From NCBI RefSeq assembly GCF_000003815.2, contig NC_049987.1:3741753-3805752 (forward strand): a stretch of 64,000 bases of DNA, read 5' to 3'. How positions within the stretch are numbered: the first letter of the stretch is position 1; every line of letters begins with the position of its first letter. The notes below the pieces were generated by a model. The model saw only the letters and a program-made list of their open reading frames with translations. It made no database searches and had not been told where the DNA came from. Positions 1 through 12,000 of this stretch are shown here, piece after piece. This DNA comes from Branchiostoma floridae. Lineage: Eukaryota > Chordata > Leptocardii > Amphioxiformes > Branchiostomatidae. Made by a program: the position numbers and the translations under genes.

Positions 1-1594
1 AGATAAAATTTTGAATCCCTGGAAAGAAAAAGTACTATCACTTATGGGGAAAGTCACTCTGGTAAATACACTTATAGTTTCACAGTTTATATTTTTATTA
101 AGTTCGCTCCCGTCTCCATCGTCAGCTTTTTTCGACAAATATGAAAAAAAGATTTTCAAGTTTTTATGGCGTGACGGACCCGAGCGAGTTAAGCGAAAGA
201 CAATATATAATGATTATGATCAAGGTGGATTAAAACTTCAAAATCTGCGAGCTGTCGATCTCAAACTGAAGGCCGCTCTAGTGCCAAAACTGCACAAAAA
301 CGAAAACTGGTTTTGTTCTAAATTATTGTCCTTCTCTAGTCCTGTTCTTAGAACCAGTACGTTTCCTTTTGCACAGCTTAAAACGAATGACTTTGAAATC
401 TTGATTAAGAAAGTAGTCAGTCTGTTTTTTCGACAAGTTATACAAAGTTGGTTGAAATACCAACTACGCCCCCCAGAAAATAGCATACAAGTCAAACAGC
501 AACTCCTTTGCTTGAATTCACATATTTGTATAAATAGGCGACCCTTTTGTTCCTCAGCCTTCTTTCATAAAAAGTACTTTTTGTAAATGACATTATTGAT
601 GCTGAGAATATTTTTTGTCTTTTGACAGCTTTGTAGTCAAATTTGGAGATGTCTGTACAGCTTATCAGTATCATCAACTTTTGTCAGCTATTCCTCCTCA
701 ATGGAAACATATTCTAAGACAAGGCTCCTCAGAGCTACGTGTTTGCATCCCTGCCTGTAGAGATGTAACCTGGCTACATAGTAAAAATATTAATAAATGC
801 TTATATGCTTTCTACATGAATGAAGCCAGATTATGTGAAACTTCAGACAGGATACAGTACACGTGGGAAGATTATTTCAACTGTCCAATACCATGGCAAA
901 AGGTTTATAGCCTACCTTACAAAATTTCCATTGACTCTAGTGTTTGCATGTTTCAACATAAACTATTATTCAAATACTTGACCGTGAACAAGACCTTATA
1001 CACTTGGGGTTTGAAGGAGTCGCCCTTATGTGAATATTGTAATGAAGATGAAGAAACAGTCTTCCATCTCTTTTTTCATTGTAGAGTTGCTACACGTTTC
1101 TGGATGCAAGTAGAAGACTGGTTTTTCGTCAATACTGGGGAACATTTAAATCTAAACCTGTTTAAAGTTATCTTTGGTGATTTGAATTGTCGGTGCCCAG
1201 TTTCTGCCAATATGATTATCCTTCTTGGCAAACACTTTATTTTCAAGAACCGTCAACGCTCTCTTAATTTACAAGCCTTTATTTCATATATGTCATACTT
1301 CCATAGGCTAGAATATATTATAGCAAAAAGGATGGATAAGATAAAAGAACACTTTGGTAAATGGGGGAAAATAGCTTTATCGTTAAAACAGTGAATAGTG
1401 AATAACATATATACAACTTCTGTTTATCATTTCCTTGTTATATACAAATGTGTACACTGCTATAAGTTATCCTCATTGTTTTCTGGTCTTATTTATCTTT
1501 TGTGTCCTACATGTACTTTCAGTATTATCGCTCTATGTATGATATGTGTATCTTGTGTTTGAAAAATCAATAAAAAGTTATATAAAAAAAAAAA
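1..1594 (+). mobile_element. LINE 3' fragment (Tx1/L1-like)
   Basis: The 3' part of a non-LTR retrotransposon. It contains the C-terminal half of a LINE ORF2, a 3' UTR of about 190 bases, an AATAAA-type signal near 1569 and an A-rich tail ending near 1594. The 5' part lies outside the window or is truncated. The tail points directly at a DIRS-like element in the opposite orientation that starts at about 1600, so the LINE probably inserted into that element. Assignment to the Tx1/L1 side rests on post-RT sequence such as LSLMGK, SQFIFLLSSLP and KIFKFLWRDGPERVKRKT. Confidence 0.8.
11..1394 (+). pseudogene. LINE ORF2 C-terminal region, frameshifted
   Basis: The first block (11-586) carries the conserved stretch after the reverse-transcriptase core (SLPSPSSAFFDKYEKKIFKF, then KRKTIYNDYDQGGLKL). 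The second block (about 615-1394) is in another frame. It holds the C-terminal region with a zinc-binding-like pattern C-EYC-x11-H-x4-C (PLCEYCNEDEETVFHLFFHC). The reading frame is lost between about 575 and 635, so the copy cannot make a continuous protein. No catalytic RT motif is in the window, because that part would lie upstream of position 1. Confidence 0.8.
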
Positions 1595-1618
1595 GACAGG
1601 GAAACTCTGGACAATGGA

Positions 1619-3545
1619 TCACGTTGTGACCTCAATCGTCATGCGCACGTAGTCTATAATCTTCCCGAGAAAGACGAGACGCGTGGTGGGCAGGACGGCC
1701 TTGCCTGTCGCCTCGTCTAAACCCAATTCCAGTAAGAGTCGACCCAGGCACGCGAATGCGTCGGGAGCGCGCGCCGGTGTATCCGCACCGCCCAAATCGT
1801 CCAGGTAGTTGACGCAATTGTAGCCGTAGGTGCCATAGATGAAGCGTACCGCGTCCGTGACCCGCTGACAGAGATGAGAGCCCGTACGAATTCCGAAGGG
1901 TACGGTGACGTCAGCATAACGACTCCCATCTCACTGAAAACCGAGAAGATGGTAGTCAGCAGGATCCACGTAAAGTTGACGGTAGGCCCGGCTAAGGTCA
2001 CTTTTGTACAGTAGACAGCCGGGGCCGAGCCGCGCAACTAAGGCCGTCAAATCATCTACAGACGGGTAACGTAAGCGCACGCGCTCGCCGAGATAAGTGT
2101 CTGTGGAGATTCCAGCGTTTACTGACGTGAACTCGGGAAAGCTGAAGTCCACCACTATCCGCCTGCTACTAGAATCTTTCTTGGGAACAGTCTGTAGTGG
2201 GCTACAAATTAAAGGCGGGTTGAAGAAGCCCTTTGGTAACGGACTGATGGTGGCCCCGAGTCGAAGTTCCTTGCTAATGTAGTCATTAACATGATCGCGG
2301 TACCGCAGAGATGACGCGTGATTTGTGAGAGGGACATCTGGTTGGCGCGGGCCGGAGTAGTTCACAGGGAAACCAAATTCAATCAAGTCGCAGAGATCTT
2401 TATCTGTGTAGTCCGCTAGATAATGGCGCCACGCGGGGACGTTCAGCTTGGTGGGCACTGGGAGGCGGGAGCCTCTGAAGTTGGGCAAGCCGGAGGCATG
2501 CGCTTTGTTGTGCCAGAGCTGGAAATCGGAGAGGCTGGGAGGACGGGGCGTCTTGGCGTTCCTCAAACGATTGATGGGCCCCTCGACAGGGACCGGAGAC
2601 AGGACACTGTCAGGGCCTGGGGGGCCGACCGCTGAGTCGACCAAATAAACATTGGAAGGGTAATCGCGCTGATCGCAATCATCTGACAACACACCGGGGC
2701 ACTGAAAAACGGGCCTGGTGACGGAGGCCGACATCTGGGAAGTTTTAGCCGCTGGTGGCAAGTCCAAACAGAAGGGAGATATGGGGATCACATCACCCGA
2801 CCGATTCGTACCCGCAATGCTAGAGCTAACATCATAATGATCGCACGAGTTCTTAGACGCAACTACGGTGGTCGAGCTACACTCACGGCAAGGTACATCA
2901 ATATCATCAACATTTTAATGGCTAGATCGTGAAGGAATACATGACAAAGTATGAGAGGCGCCAGGGGCCTGTCGTTCAAATATGGTTACATGCGGGGAGA
3001 AAACCTCGTGGCGGGGGACATATGCAACAGTACTGCCGGAGGGGGCCAGTTGCTCCAACATAGGGACATTTGACGTGTGAAAACAGACGTCCGAAACAAC
3101 ACTACCCGGCCCGTACACATGTGGCAAATTACTTGAAGTACTCTCACGCGGAGCAACACAAGACATCGTGCCCTCTCTGCGAGGGATATCAATGAAATCA
3201 AAATCTGATCCCTCTTGGCAGGGAACGTCAATTATAACAACAACATCATCATCAGGAGCATAGCGCTCGTACGCATGTGACAAACTTCTCTCAGGATGAG
3301 AGACGTGCGATAGAATATCCTCCTGGTGAGAAGCACTAGGTAAATCAACATGAGGCCCCTCTTGGCAGGGGAAATCAATAACATTAAGACAAGGAAATAT
3401 GTCAGAGTCGGGCCCCTCTTGGCAGGGGAAAATACTAGTATCGATACGAATACTATGACTAAAATTCTTAAGGAACGGGCGGTCATTCACGGTAGATGGT
3501 CCAATGTCAAGGTTTTCACATACCTCAGGGCAGTACGTGTTACGG
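1619..3545 (-). pseudogene. DIRS-like pol: linker plus reverse transcriptase, with two internal stops
   Basis: One frame runs from about 3545 to 1619. The first part (to 2918) is low complexity and repeats the motif PCQEG several times; its function is unknown. The second part is a reverse transcriptase: fingers/palm text PKKDSSSRRIVVDFSFPEFT, then SDLSRAYRQLYVDPADYHLL, then the catalytic YLDD box at about 1795-1806. A TAA at 2915-2917 and a TGA at 1931-1933 interrupt the frame. The TGA stands where related RTs usually have Trp after LLGF. The frame ends at a TGA at 1619-1621, close to the LINE junction. Confidence 0.65.
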
Positions 3546-3553
3546 AGATTTAG

Positions 3554-4551
3554 TCAGTCTTTAGTACTGTCCTCTTTCTTGGTCGTGGTCTTCTCACCAC
3601 GTCGTCGACAGGTGGACCCGGCATGTTTATACTTTTGTCCCGTAGTGTCCAAGCAGTACGAGCAGTAGTGAGCGTAACGGCACGAGGTGGAAGAACACTC
3701 CCCTTTGTTGTACTTGTAACGTGGCGTTGTTGTTGCCCTTGAGGTTGTCGGGGTCGCCGTCAAAATAGTAGTCCTTGAGTTCCGTCCAGTCATTGTTCCG
3801 CTTCGTGGGGTCGCGGAGGGCCTGGTTGGTAGCCGCGTGGTGAAAGGCCCTGACGACCGGCCAGCGATAACGTGCCAGCCGGTGGCAGGCGAACTGAAGA
3901 AGGGCCATTCGTCCCCTGGCTTCCCAGGTCGGGAGGTTGGGCGACAGGAGCAACCCCATGCTGCCGCTGAGGAACTCCTCGGCCGAGAGGTCTTCATACT
4001 TCGGGGCCTCAGCGGACTGACTGTTGAAGACAAAGTTTTTGGGAGACAAAAGCTTTGTCTTATCTTTAGCGGTAGCCTTTTTGCTGTCCGGGGTGACGAA
4101 CTCGAGGTCTGGGTAGTTCTCGTTCACCCTTGTGACGAGCTCCTTGTCCATTCGTAGGTGGTCTAGGGTCAGGTCGCCGGGGCCCATGTGGAGTCGCGCC
4201 GAGCTTAGCCGCCTCCTCCGCCGACGTGGATACTTTGGGGCCGGTCTGCTTCGCGTCGCCTGACGGGGGGTTTGGACCGCTTGATTTCAGAGCCCCTAGT
4301 CTCTTCTCAAGAGCTGCCACCTCGTTTCTAAGCTCCGCTTCCGCGATGGCCTTCTCCAAGTCCGCCTTGCGCTGTTCCAAGACGTCCATCGCAGACTTAG
4401 GGTTGGGGTCCTCGAGCTCGATGGGCTGCTTGTCTGCCGGTGGATCCTTGGCAACCCCTTGGCAGTGCTTGCCGTATTGGCCCGCCTTGTGACAAGACAG
4501 CGGCTCGCCACAACCGGAGCACTTCTTCACTCTTTTCGGGGTCCTCCCCAT
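3554..4551 (-). pseudogene. DIRS-like gag protein, frameshifted
   Basis: Starts at the ATG at 4551. The N-terminus has a Cys/His cluster (CSGC, then SCHK, then YGKHC), followed by a charged heptad-like segment (VLEQRKADLEKAIAEAELRN) that probably forms a coiled coil. The middle part (from about 4187) carries FEWARGRMA-type text: LPTWEARGRMALLQFACHRL. The C-terminal part has a second zinc-knuckle-like cluster (GECSSTSCRYAHYCSYC). The three parts lie in three frames, with shifts near 4190 and near 3720, so the copy is broken. The last part shares its frame with the downstream pol region and is separated from it only by a TGA at 3554-3556. Confidence 0.6.
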
Positions 4552-4735
4552 GATTAAGGTGGAAGGAGGAAAGGAAGAACGGAGGTGACGGATAAGAAAT
4601 TGCGGAGACTCTCTGATGCAGCCTGCTCCCTAAGATCTGACGGCGGGAGTGAGTGTGGATCCCACGTGTAGGTTAGACTCCGGGAGCGACTGCATCCAAT
4701 TAACAACTTTGATCCCGGAGGGGGGGGGGGGGGCA

Positions 4736-5384
4736 AAGATCCACTATGAAGGGTACATTTTCTTTTCTAGGGCTTGTTCAAGCCATACGCCATAGGCAGA
4801 CAGGAAATACTTCTGTAGTGCTCAGCTGTAGGTTTAGGTCACTGACAGACCATTGTGCTTTACCGGGGATAGTACATTTCTGCTGGCTGTAGGTTTATGT
4901 TACAGGTGGGCTAGTATATTGTGACAGGGAAGTTCCAGTCTATTTCTGATTTGAGCTGTATTGTTGTACCCTCAATCGTCGTCATGGCAATAATGCATTT
5001 TTATTGCCAGTCTTGTTATGGTAGAGATTACAAAATTATTTGAGTTATGGTAAAATAAGTTGTGTTTGGGAATCATTTCATCGATTTCTTGAATATTTTA
5101 ACAGCAATTGTTATCCTGTAACACAGGCATTTGCCTCTAAGGCGTCACCCAAAAAAACGCATGCCTCTTTTCCGAATGATTGTAAACAAATCGTCTTTTT
5201 AGTACGTGCGCTGGATACAGTTCTCAAAGCTCTGTAGAATCAGGATCTCATTGACGCGGAAATTGTAGAAGAGACACGTTTAATTTATGTTAACCAGCTA
5301 TTTGCAAGTACATTATTATTAACTAAAAAAACATCTACGTAATAAGCATTAATATTCATTTAAGTCAGCTGACCAGGTGTAGGT
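4736..5384. other. Intergenic or intronic spacer, no recognised gene
   Basis: AT-rich DNA between the DIRS-like element and the next MITE. I see no exon with paired splice sites, no RNA gene and no clear repeat. It may be intron of the minus-strand vWA/EGF gene, whose last seen exon lies to the right. Confidence 0.4.
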
Positions 5385-5812
5385 ACTAAATAAAGAGACT
5401 CTTTTTCACAACCGCCGGTATATTTTTATCGACGTTTCGCTGACCGTTTGTCACTTTCTTCTGGGCAATTCTGATTGGTTCACATCGACTGCAGGACACG
5501 TGTCGCCGCTTACAGTTCATATGCTGTCATAAAACGTAAAGTATTTACATATGACAAGGTGGGCCTTTTCTTCTCCGTCTGCTTCCAAAAAAAAAGAAGT
5601 CAAACCCAACCTGTTTAGTAATAGCCAACACTAGTACTAGAGTAGAATATTGTTTATACCTGTCCATTGTCATCTGTATCTATTATGTTTATATCATGTA
5701 CTTGCAATTAGACCTCGAGCACAAACTTGCAAATAAACTTCTCTATGACGGTCACCGAAACGTCGGTAAGAATAATCAAATGGTTGTGTAAAGTAGAGTC
5801 TCTTTATGTAGT
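5385..5812. mobile_element. MITE, ACGTTTCG family (copy 1)
   Basis: About 425 bp with terminal inverted repeats: the left end reads ATAAAGAGACTCTTTTTCAC and the right end is its imperfect complement (GTAAAGTAGAGTCTCTTTAT). Just inside each end is a GACGTTTCG / CGAAACGTCG block and a GACCGTTTGTCAC-type block. Related sequences occur at 19925, 36495, 51491 and 62585. No coding capacity. Confidence 0.7.
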
Positions 5813-5895
5813 GACGAACCAACCTAATGAAACTATTCGCGGAGGTGTAGCTGAGCAGCCTACAGAAGTCCAAAGGTTTTAAGATGAAATGTTAC

Positions 5896-6039
5896 CTTTG
5901 GTTTTACATCCGGATCCGCCTGATGTCCCATCGCCCACAAAACCAGGCTTACAGGTACACTTCGCACCTGTCCCGGGAGCCGGGATGTCTTCACAGGTAG
6001 CCTCGGTATGACACGGGTTGGGAGAGCAGCCGTTGATAT
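5896..6039 (-). CDS. EGF-like module exon (last seen)
   Basis: A 144-nt exon in phase 1-1 with a CTACACAG acceptor and AAAG|GTAACA donor. Opens DINGCSPNPCHTEATC and continues CTCKPGFVGDG with a final Cys: an EGF pattern with a slightly long loop between cysteines 3 and 4. No stop codon follows, so at least one more exon is required. Confidence 0.8.
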
Positions 6040-9000
6040 CTGTGTAGTAGTATTTACAAAAGATAAGCAATATTTCATAAATGTCTTTAAAAAATTAGGT
6101 AAAGTTAAATTTTATATATGTGTAATGGCAAGAAGCTTTGAAATACACAAATTGTCATATTCTTTTTCGCAACTTTAAAATCCCTGGGATTTATCACAGG
6201 ACAATGAGTTTCTTTTATACAACCAGTTTTTTTCTCACCTACTTATAGACATCAAAACGTCAGCAGGTGAGTAAAAGTTGGTTGTGTAAAAGAAGAAAAC
6301 CCTCATGTCCTATGATATACAAACATGATGGAAGCATTTTCGGTGAATTATCACGCCTGGGGCGCTCCACGAATAATTGCCGCTTCGGCAACTCATTTGG
6401 ATTTGTTTTTATTCATCCCACCTTTATCACAGTTGATTCCTTCGTACCCTGAGTGACAAGTACATGTGTAACTGTTCACTACGTCCACACAGTCACCGTT
6501 CACACACGGGTTGGCAGCACAGTCGTCAGTATCTGAAAAGTAATGAAAATACAAATCTAATCGAAACATCGAGGAACAGAAAATACATTTAACGTTAGTC
6601 ACACACAGCTGTCACCTGCGTTGTCCGATTTAAAAAAAAAAAAACATACATTTTGGGGAGAGGTCAGATGATTTACGCAAGCCTGAGCTAGTCTCGTGTT
6701 ATCTCGTGAGATCGAGACAAGGTCACTCTTCGTGAACAAGATGAACTGTCAACCGTCGAAAATTTGAAGGTGTCTACCATCCCTTCGAAAACAGTCATTG
6801 CTTGAAGAAAATTTTGAGTAACTGTATTGTTACGTGACTGATGAACCTTTTCAACGATGTGTATAAATTTATTGTTCAACCTGCTTTACCACTCGGTTAT
6901 CACTATAAAGATAAATTTTTGATCAAAGTATTTTTGGCACATTTGCACCAGGTTTTTTATTTTGGTTACCAGAAATGGCAATCTATTTTATCAAATCAAC
7001 ATGGTCTAAACTACATTGAAATGAACAGCCTAATATGTAGTACAATCCATACTAACCTGCTGAGCCTTTGCACACAGTGTACACAATCCTGTCTCCGTCC
7101 GGATATGAAGATACTGTCTTTTCGTACAAACTGTATCTACACTTGTCTATTTTACGTTGACAGTATTTCTGAGCGCAGTACGAAAAACCGAAACTATTGG
7201 TGGCTGTAGCCCCGGCCGAGAAAGCCATGTTCGCCACCTCCTTCACACCATCGTTAGGGTAACAACCCAGCACGTTGTTGATGTACATATCGGAGTTGTA
7301 CTCAGTTGGGCACCTAGAGGGGAGAGAGGATGATAATGTACCCAGATAACAACAAAAGCAATAACCATGTACCACAAAACATGTAACAAAAGGGCAAAAG
7401 TATTAATAAATTTTGTGGTCATGGTACAATTCATGCCATTTAGTCTTTTGTTTGCATATTGCTTATGTCACACATAAAGAAAAACAATAATTCGGGTGAT
7501 TATGCGTGATTTATACGACAGAACTCTGAAAGACATGGTAATTACTAAAACATTTTACTTGCTAAAACGGATTAACACAATTTAGATGTTTTTAATTGAT
7601 GATTATAACCTTAACCATAGAGATCTCAATCATAATACGAGCAACCTTTTATTTACTGCTGCGAATCTGCAATTCTTACGTGGAACGGCTCCCACCACTG
7701 TTCCAGGTAGTGTATTTTTCCCCACAGCCGGTAGGTCTCAGTCCATACTGCTCACACAGACGTTGGTAGTCCCTGCACCAGCTTTCAAAGCCGGACACAC
7801 CGTCAACTGGCAGCCTTGCCTCGATGACGAGGAAGTCGACCCCTTGATATTTTTGGTTGGCGGTACGCAGAACCTCGAAAGCATGGTCACGGGGACCTGT
7901 GCAAAACGTGTTCGTTCATATAGAATACAACACTGTGTATTCTGTATCGCCAAAGGTATCAGCCCGACCGCGGGTCGGATCGCTCGACGGCCGAAGGGTG
8001 ATCCGACCCGCGGGAGGGCTGAGACCGAGGGTGATGCGGAATACACCGTGTTGTATTTTATTTATGTCATACCCAACGGAGAAAACCGCTGTTTTGATGC
8101 GACATGCGCCAGAAGTTGAACAAATTTGTTGCCCTCGAAAAAAAAAAAACGTTGCAACAGTAATGTTCAAAGGTCCGAATCAGGTATTCGAACTTTCGAT
8201 GGCGTCATACTCGGCCCACTCGATACAGTTCGATTTATTCGAATGGAGCCCGTGTGATAACCCCGGGCCGTACGGAAAGTTATCATCCGGTCCGGAACAC
8301 CCGTATCGAACGTTTTCGCGTCAAAGGTATGACATAAAGCTAATTATATTATAGAGCTGATTGATTTCGTACGTAGTTGACTTTGGTACTGGTTACTTAT
8401 TTCAGCTTTTTTTCTCTTCGAAGTACAATGATAACAAATGAAGGACATATGAGTAAACTTAAAGCAGTTTACACGTATGGCTTCTTGTAGATCTCTTTCA
8501 GGTCAACTGCTAATTGTATTATTTCTTTTTTGTTATACAAACTATAGAAATCTACAAAAGTTATCAAAAAGATCCTATACATTTTCGTGAATTATTATTT
8601 TTTTTCAATGCCATGAACAAAAGCGGTTTGTCGAAGATTCTTTTGCCAACATACCGCAAAGCATAAAGCTCTTCAAGTTTATGCTGTCAACAAATGAACA
8701 CGCACACAAACAGAAACGGAAATAAAATGTTATTGGCAACCGCTAACTCTAACCGTATAACCCGTAACTCTGAAAGCATTAAGTTGGAACATACCTTCTG
8801 AGGCATATGAGCAGACTTTTTTGGCAATCTCGCCAATCTTTGTTGTTAGGTCATTGAAATCGTTTAACTCAATCACATTGGTCTCGTTGCTGTTGGCAAT
8901 CGCTAGGAGTTGCACATGTTTGAAGCCTGCCACGCCGACGGCGAACACTTCAACACCATCCGAGAGCAGGTTCTGGGCGGCCACCGAGACGGAATCATAT

Positions 9001-12000
9001 GATTCTCCGTCTGTCAACACGACCGCTACCTGTGGTAGTAAGGAGATATTTACGGTTGTTTCTCTCGTCTGTTTGGTGACCTATGTGTAGGATATAGCAC
9101 TCAGTGTCTCTATGTCCTGTGTAGAATATATATACCTTTCAGGTACTTACTTTTGGCACATTTCCTCCCCTCCATGCTGCCTTCTGACGGACGTACTTCA
9201 GAGCATACCCGGTATATGTGCCGCCTCCCTGGTACTGGATGCTGTTAATGGCACTCACTGTAGATGGCTTGTCCGCTTTGTCTCCAAGGTTAAACATCAG
9301 GCTAAGAAATAAATTATTAGATATTCACTGATTTTTGATGCACGTAGCAGTACCTTATATAATTTTTCTTTTATCTGTAATATATTGATGCTTTTCTATG
9401 TAGCAAAGTTTGTATTTTTTGGCGAAGCATCAATTTTGCGGATTTGCGGATTGTAAAAAGCTTACGAATCCGACGCGTTCCCTAGACCCGGGACTTTTGC
9501 GGATTTGTGAATTACCCATGAGGCACCATTCCCGTGGAGACTTAAGCAGATCCATACAAAAGACCATATTCGGAATTTCGAGGATTTGCGGATTGTAAAA
9601 AATGACAAGGTGACAAGATGACAAGGCAGTGGCCGACGAATCCAACGTATTTCCCAGGCCGTTAGGAAGACCGTTGTCAGACGAAATTTTTCAGCAAATT
9701 GTCAACTTTTTTGGACCTAAAAGTGGCTGTAAGTTTTACTGATGTTGTCAACAAGTTCCAGTCTTTTTTCAGAAATAGATGAAATTGTTATTGACACCTT
9801 TTAGACAGTGTTGTGAACACTTGCGTCTCCGAGTTTTCAACCACGCGTTTATCACCGATGTCGCTCAAACCTTGTTAAAGCAATTTATTCAGACAAACAA
9901 AAAACAGCGCTGCATGTCTCTCCATTACTATACCGTGCTAACAAGACATGAAAGAACCAACACTCACTTGTTCTTGTTAGAATACTGTACAACACCAACC
10001 CTGGTGGCAGTCGGGCTGACGTCGAAACTGTTGACCACATCGACGACAAACTGTTTCACCTTTTCAAAGTTTGCAGTTCCTACGCTGTTAGAGCCATCAA
10101 GAAGCCAAAATAGGTCCACAGGCACCTCGCATGTTGATGAAACTGTCACAGTTTGGCAGAAAGAGAAGTGTATGCAGAGATGTAGAAGATGGACATAGTC
10201 AATGTTACACTATATGTTCGATGGCATCCAACATCATCATATGTATGCCCTCCGCAATGCCTTGTTTCAATAAAATAATAAGGTAAAAGACTTTCATTGA
10301 AGCTCAACTATGTCGGTAGTAATCATAGTACAATACTTAACTTTCGTCCAACACAAAGGTATACACGAACCAAATTGTAAACGACTACTGTCGCCTTCTT
10401 CAGGATCAACACTGATGACCAATCATTTCAGAACGTAAACTCGTGAGAGTTACGGACACGTGATTCAATTAACACGTGATCTTGCGGAAACGTGTCGTGT
10501 GTCGAACGTGCCCAAATCAGGGCACTCCAGCCATCACTGAACAGAGAGGGTGGGCATTATAAAGTTCATGGCATGTTTGACAATTTGCTGACGTCACGTA
10601 TCCGCATGATCACGTGTTAATTAGATCACATATCAGTAACTCGCGTGTGTTTACAATCTGAAGTGACTGGTCATCAGAATCGTGAAGAAGGCGACAGTTG
10701 TTGAAATATCGGTACGTGCATGCTTTTGTGTTTGAAGAAAGTTAAGCATAATGCTATAAATAACTTTCATAGTTTCAACAACCTGTGTTATTTTGCCTGA
10801 GAAGGTGAGCAATAAAATGTGCTGCCCATGCCCCACGTGTATCGTCTTTGAGTGAGATCGTTGAAGTGCATAACATCGTGGACCTTGTTGCAGTTTGCGG
10901 ATCAAAATGCCCGTATATTCAACCTTTCGATAAGTATGCATTAAATTCCACCCACGTATTGTTGTCTTAAGATAACACACAAATTTAAAACAAATACCAC
11001 AGTGCAGAATAAAGTTATTATCTTGTGCATCACTGCAGTTTTTTAAGGGAAAACAGTAGGAAGCTGACAAGGAAGATAGCGGAGACTGCCATTGATGCCA
11101 ACTAATATAGGTCTGGACTCAAAGATTCAACAACTGGAAGCGACCTGCCAGGCAACGTCTGGCCAGCGACATACTGCAACAAGGGGTGAAACGCCGATGA
11201 AAGCCGGATGCAGCTGAGGACGGCGAGTTGGTGGAGCAGAGGTACAAATGTATGATGTAGAGGTCTTTATTGCGATTATATGCTAAAAATGTAGTTTTGG
11301 AAATTTAATTTAGCGGACCTTAGATGGCGGACCTCAACTGCTCAACCTCAACGAGGGCCACTACCCGTCCCAAATTGACCGAAAAAGGGGTTGAATGCCC
11401 TTCCTTTTCTTTTATTCTGATATTTGGTTGTGGTTAACTGTGATACGGACTTCCCAGTATTTGATTGATTTTTTTTCCTTTCCAACCCTCGAAATCAATT
11501 TTTAAAAACGTTGTTATCCACCAAATAAATTTGGTCATTCTGGCTGAATTGACCGGGCCGTTGTTGAAATAATTCAAAAGACTTAAAAAAAGACACGACT
11601 CCTTGTCAAAGAGTAGACTTACCGTTACTTTGTGAACGGATCTGAAAGGTTGCCCCATGTACCCCAGTGCCTCGTACTGTATTCTAGATAAGTAATAAAA
11701 CAGTCGTATAAACGCAGATGACATCATATCTTTAAAGAATATTTGTCTGTAAACTGCATCTTTATCGACCTGAGCAGCGCAAATAGAACCCACTACTATA
11801 TTATTATAAAGAAAAATATTGTTAAAATAATGAAAACACAATCCCATATGCTACATGTTACTAACTTTACCGAGACTTCGGAATTCTCCAAGATACTTAA
11901 AGTTCAAAAGAACTAACTACATTTGGATGACATCCTGGCTAAATACACGTCAGGATGTCTGTGTACATTAACTCTTCCATTTTTCTTCTGTAGCGAACAT

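Larger units (their letters stand above)
1600..4735 (-). mobile_element. DIRS-like retrotransposon, 5' two-thirds, degenerate
   Basis: Reading leftward on the minus strand there is a 5' non-coding part (about 4735-4552), a gag-like region and a pol region with a reverse transcriptase carrying a YLDD box. The RT style (RLRYPSVDDL, SDLSRAYRQL, DYHLLGFQ, NYLDDLGGAD) resembles tyrosine-recombinase retrotransposons of the DIRS superfamily. The RNase H and tyrosine recombinase expected downstream are missing, because the element stops at the tail of the LINE. A G-run (about 4719-4733) sits at the outer 5' edge. The DIRS assignment is from motif style; a Ngaro-type relative is possible. Confidence 0.65.

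Noticed and set aside
7586-8354. Plus-strand open frames of 165-177 codons
   Set aside because: They are antisense to the Cys-rich exon and run through a GC-rich foldback; the minus strand has splice sites and consistent phases.
9779-10198. 139-codon plus-strand frame
   Set aside because: Antisense to the first vWA exon.
10651-11070. 139-codon minus-strand frame
   Set aside because: It overlaps the right arm of the foldback element and shows no domain or splice structure.
11030-11095. Signal-peptide-like minus-strand frame (MAVSAIFLVSFLLFS)
   Set aside because: No donor follows and the frame stops soon; it lies within the intron of the vWA/EGF gene.
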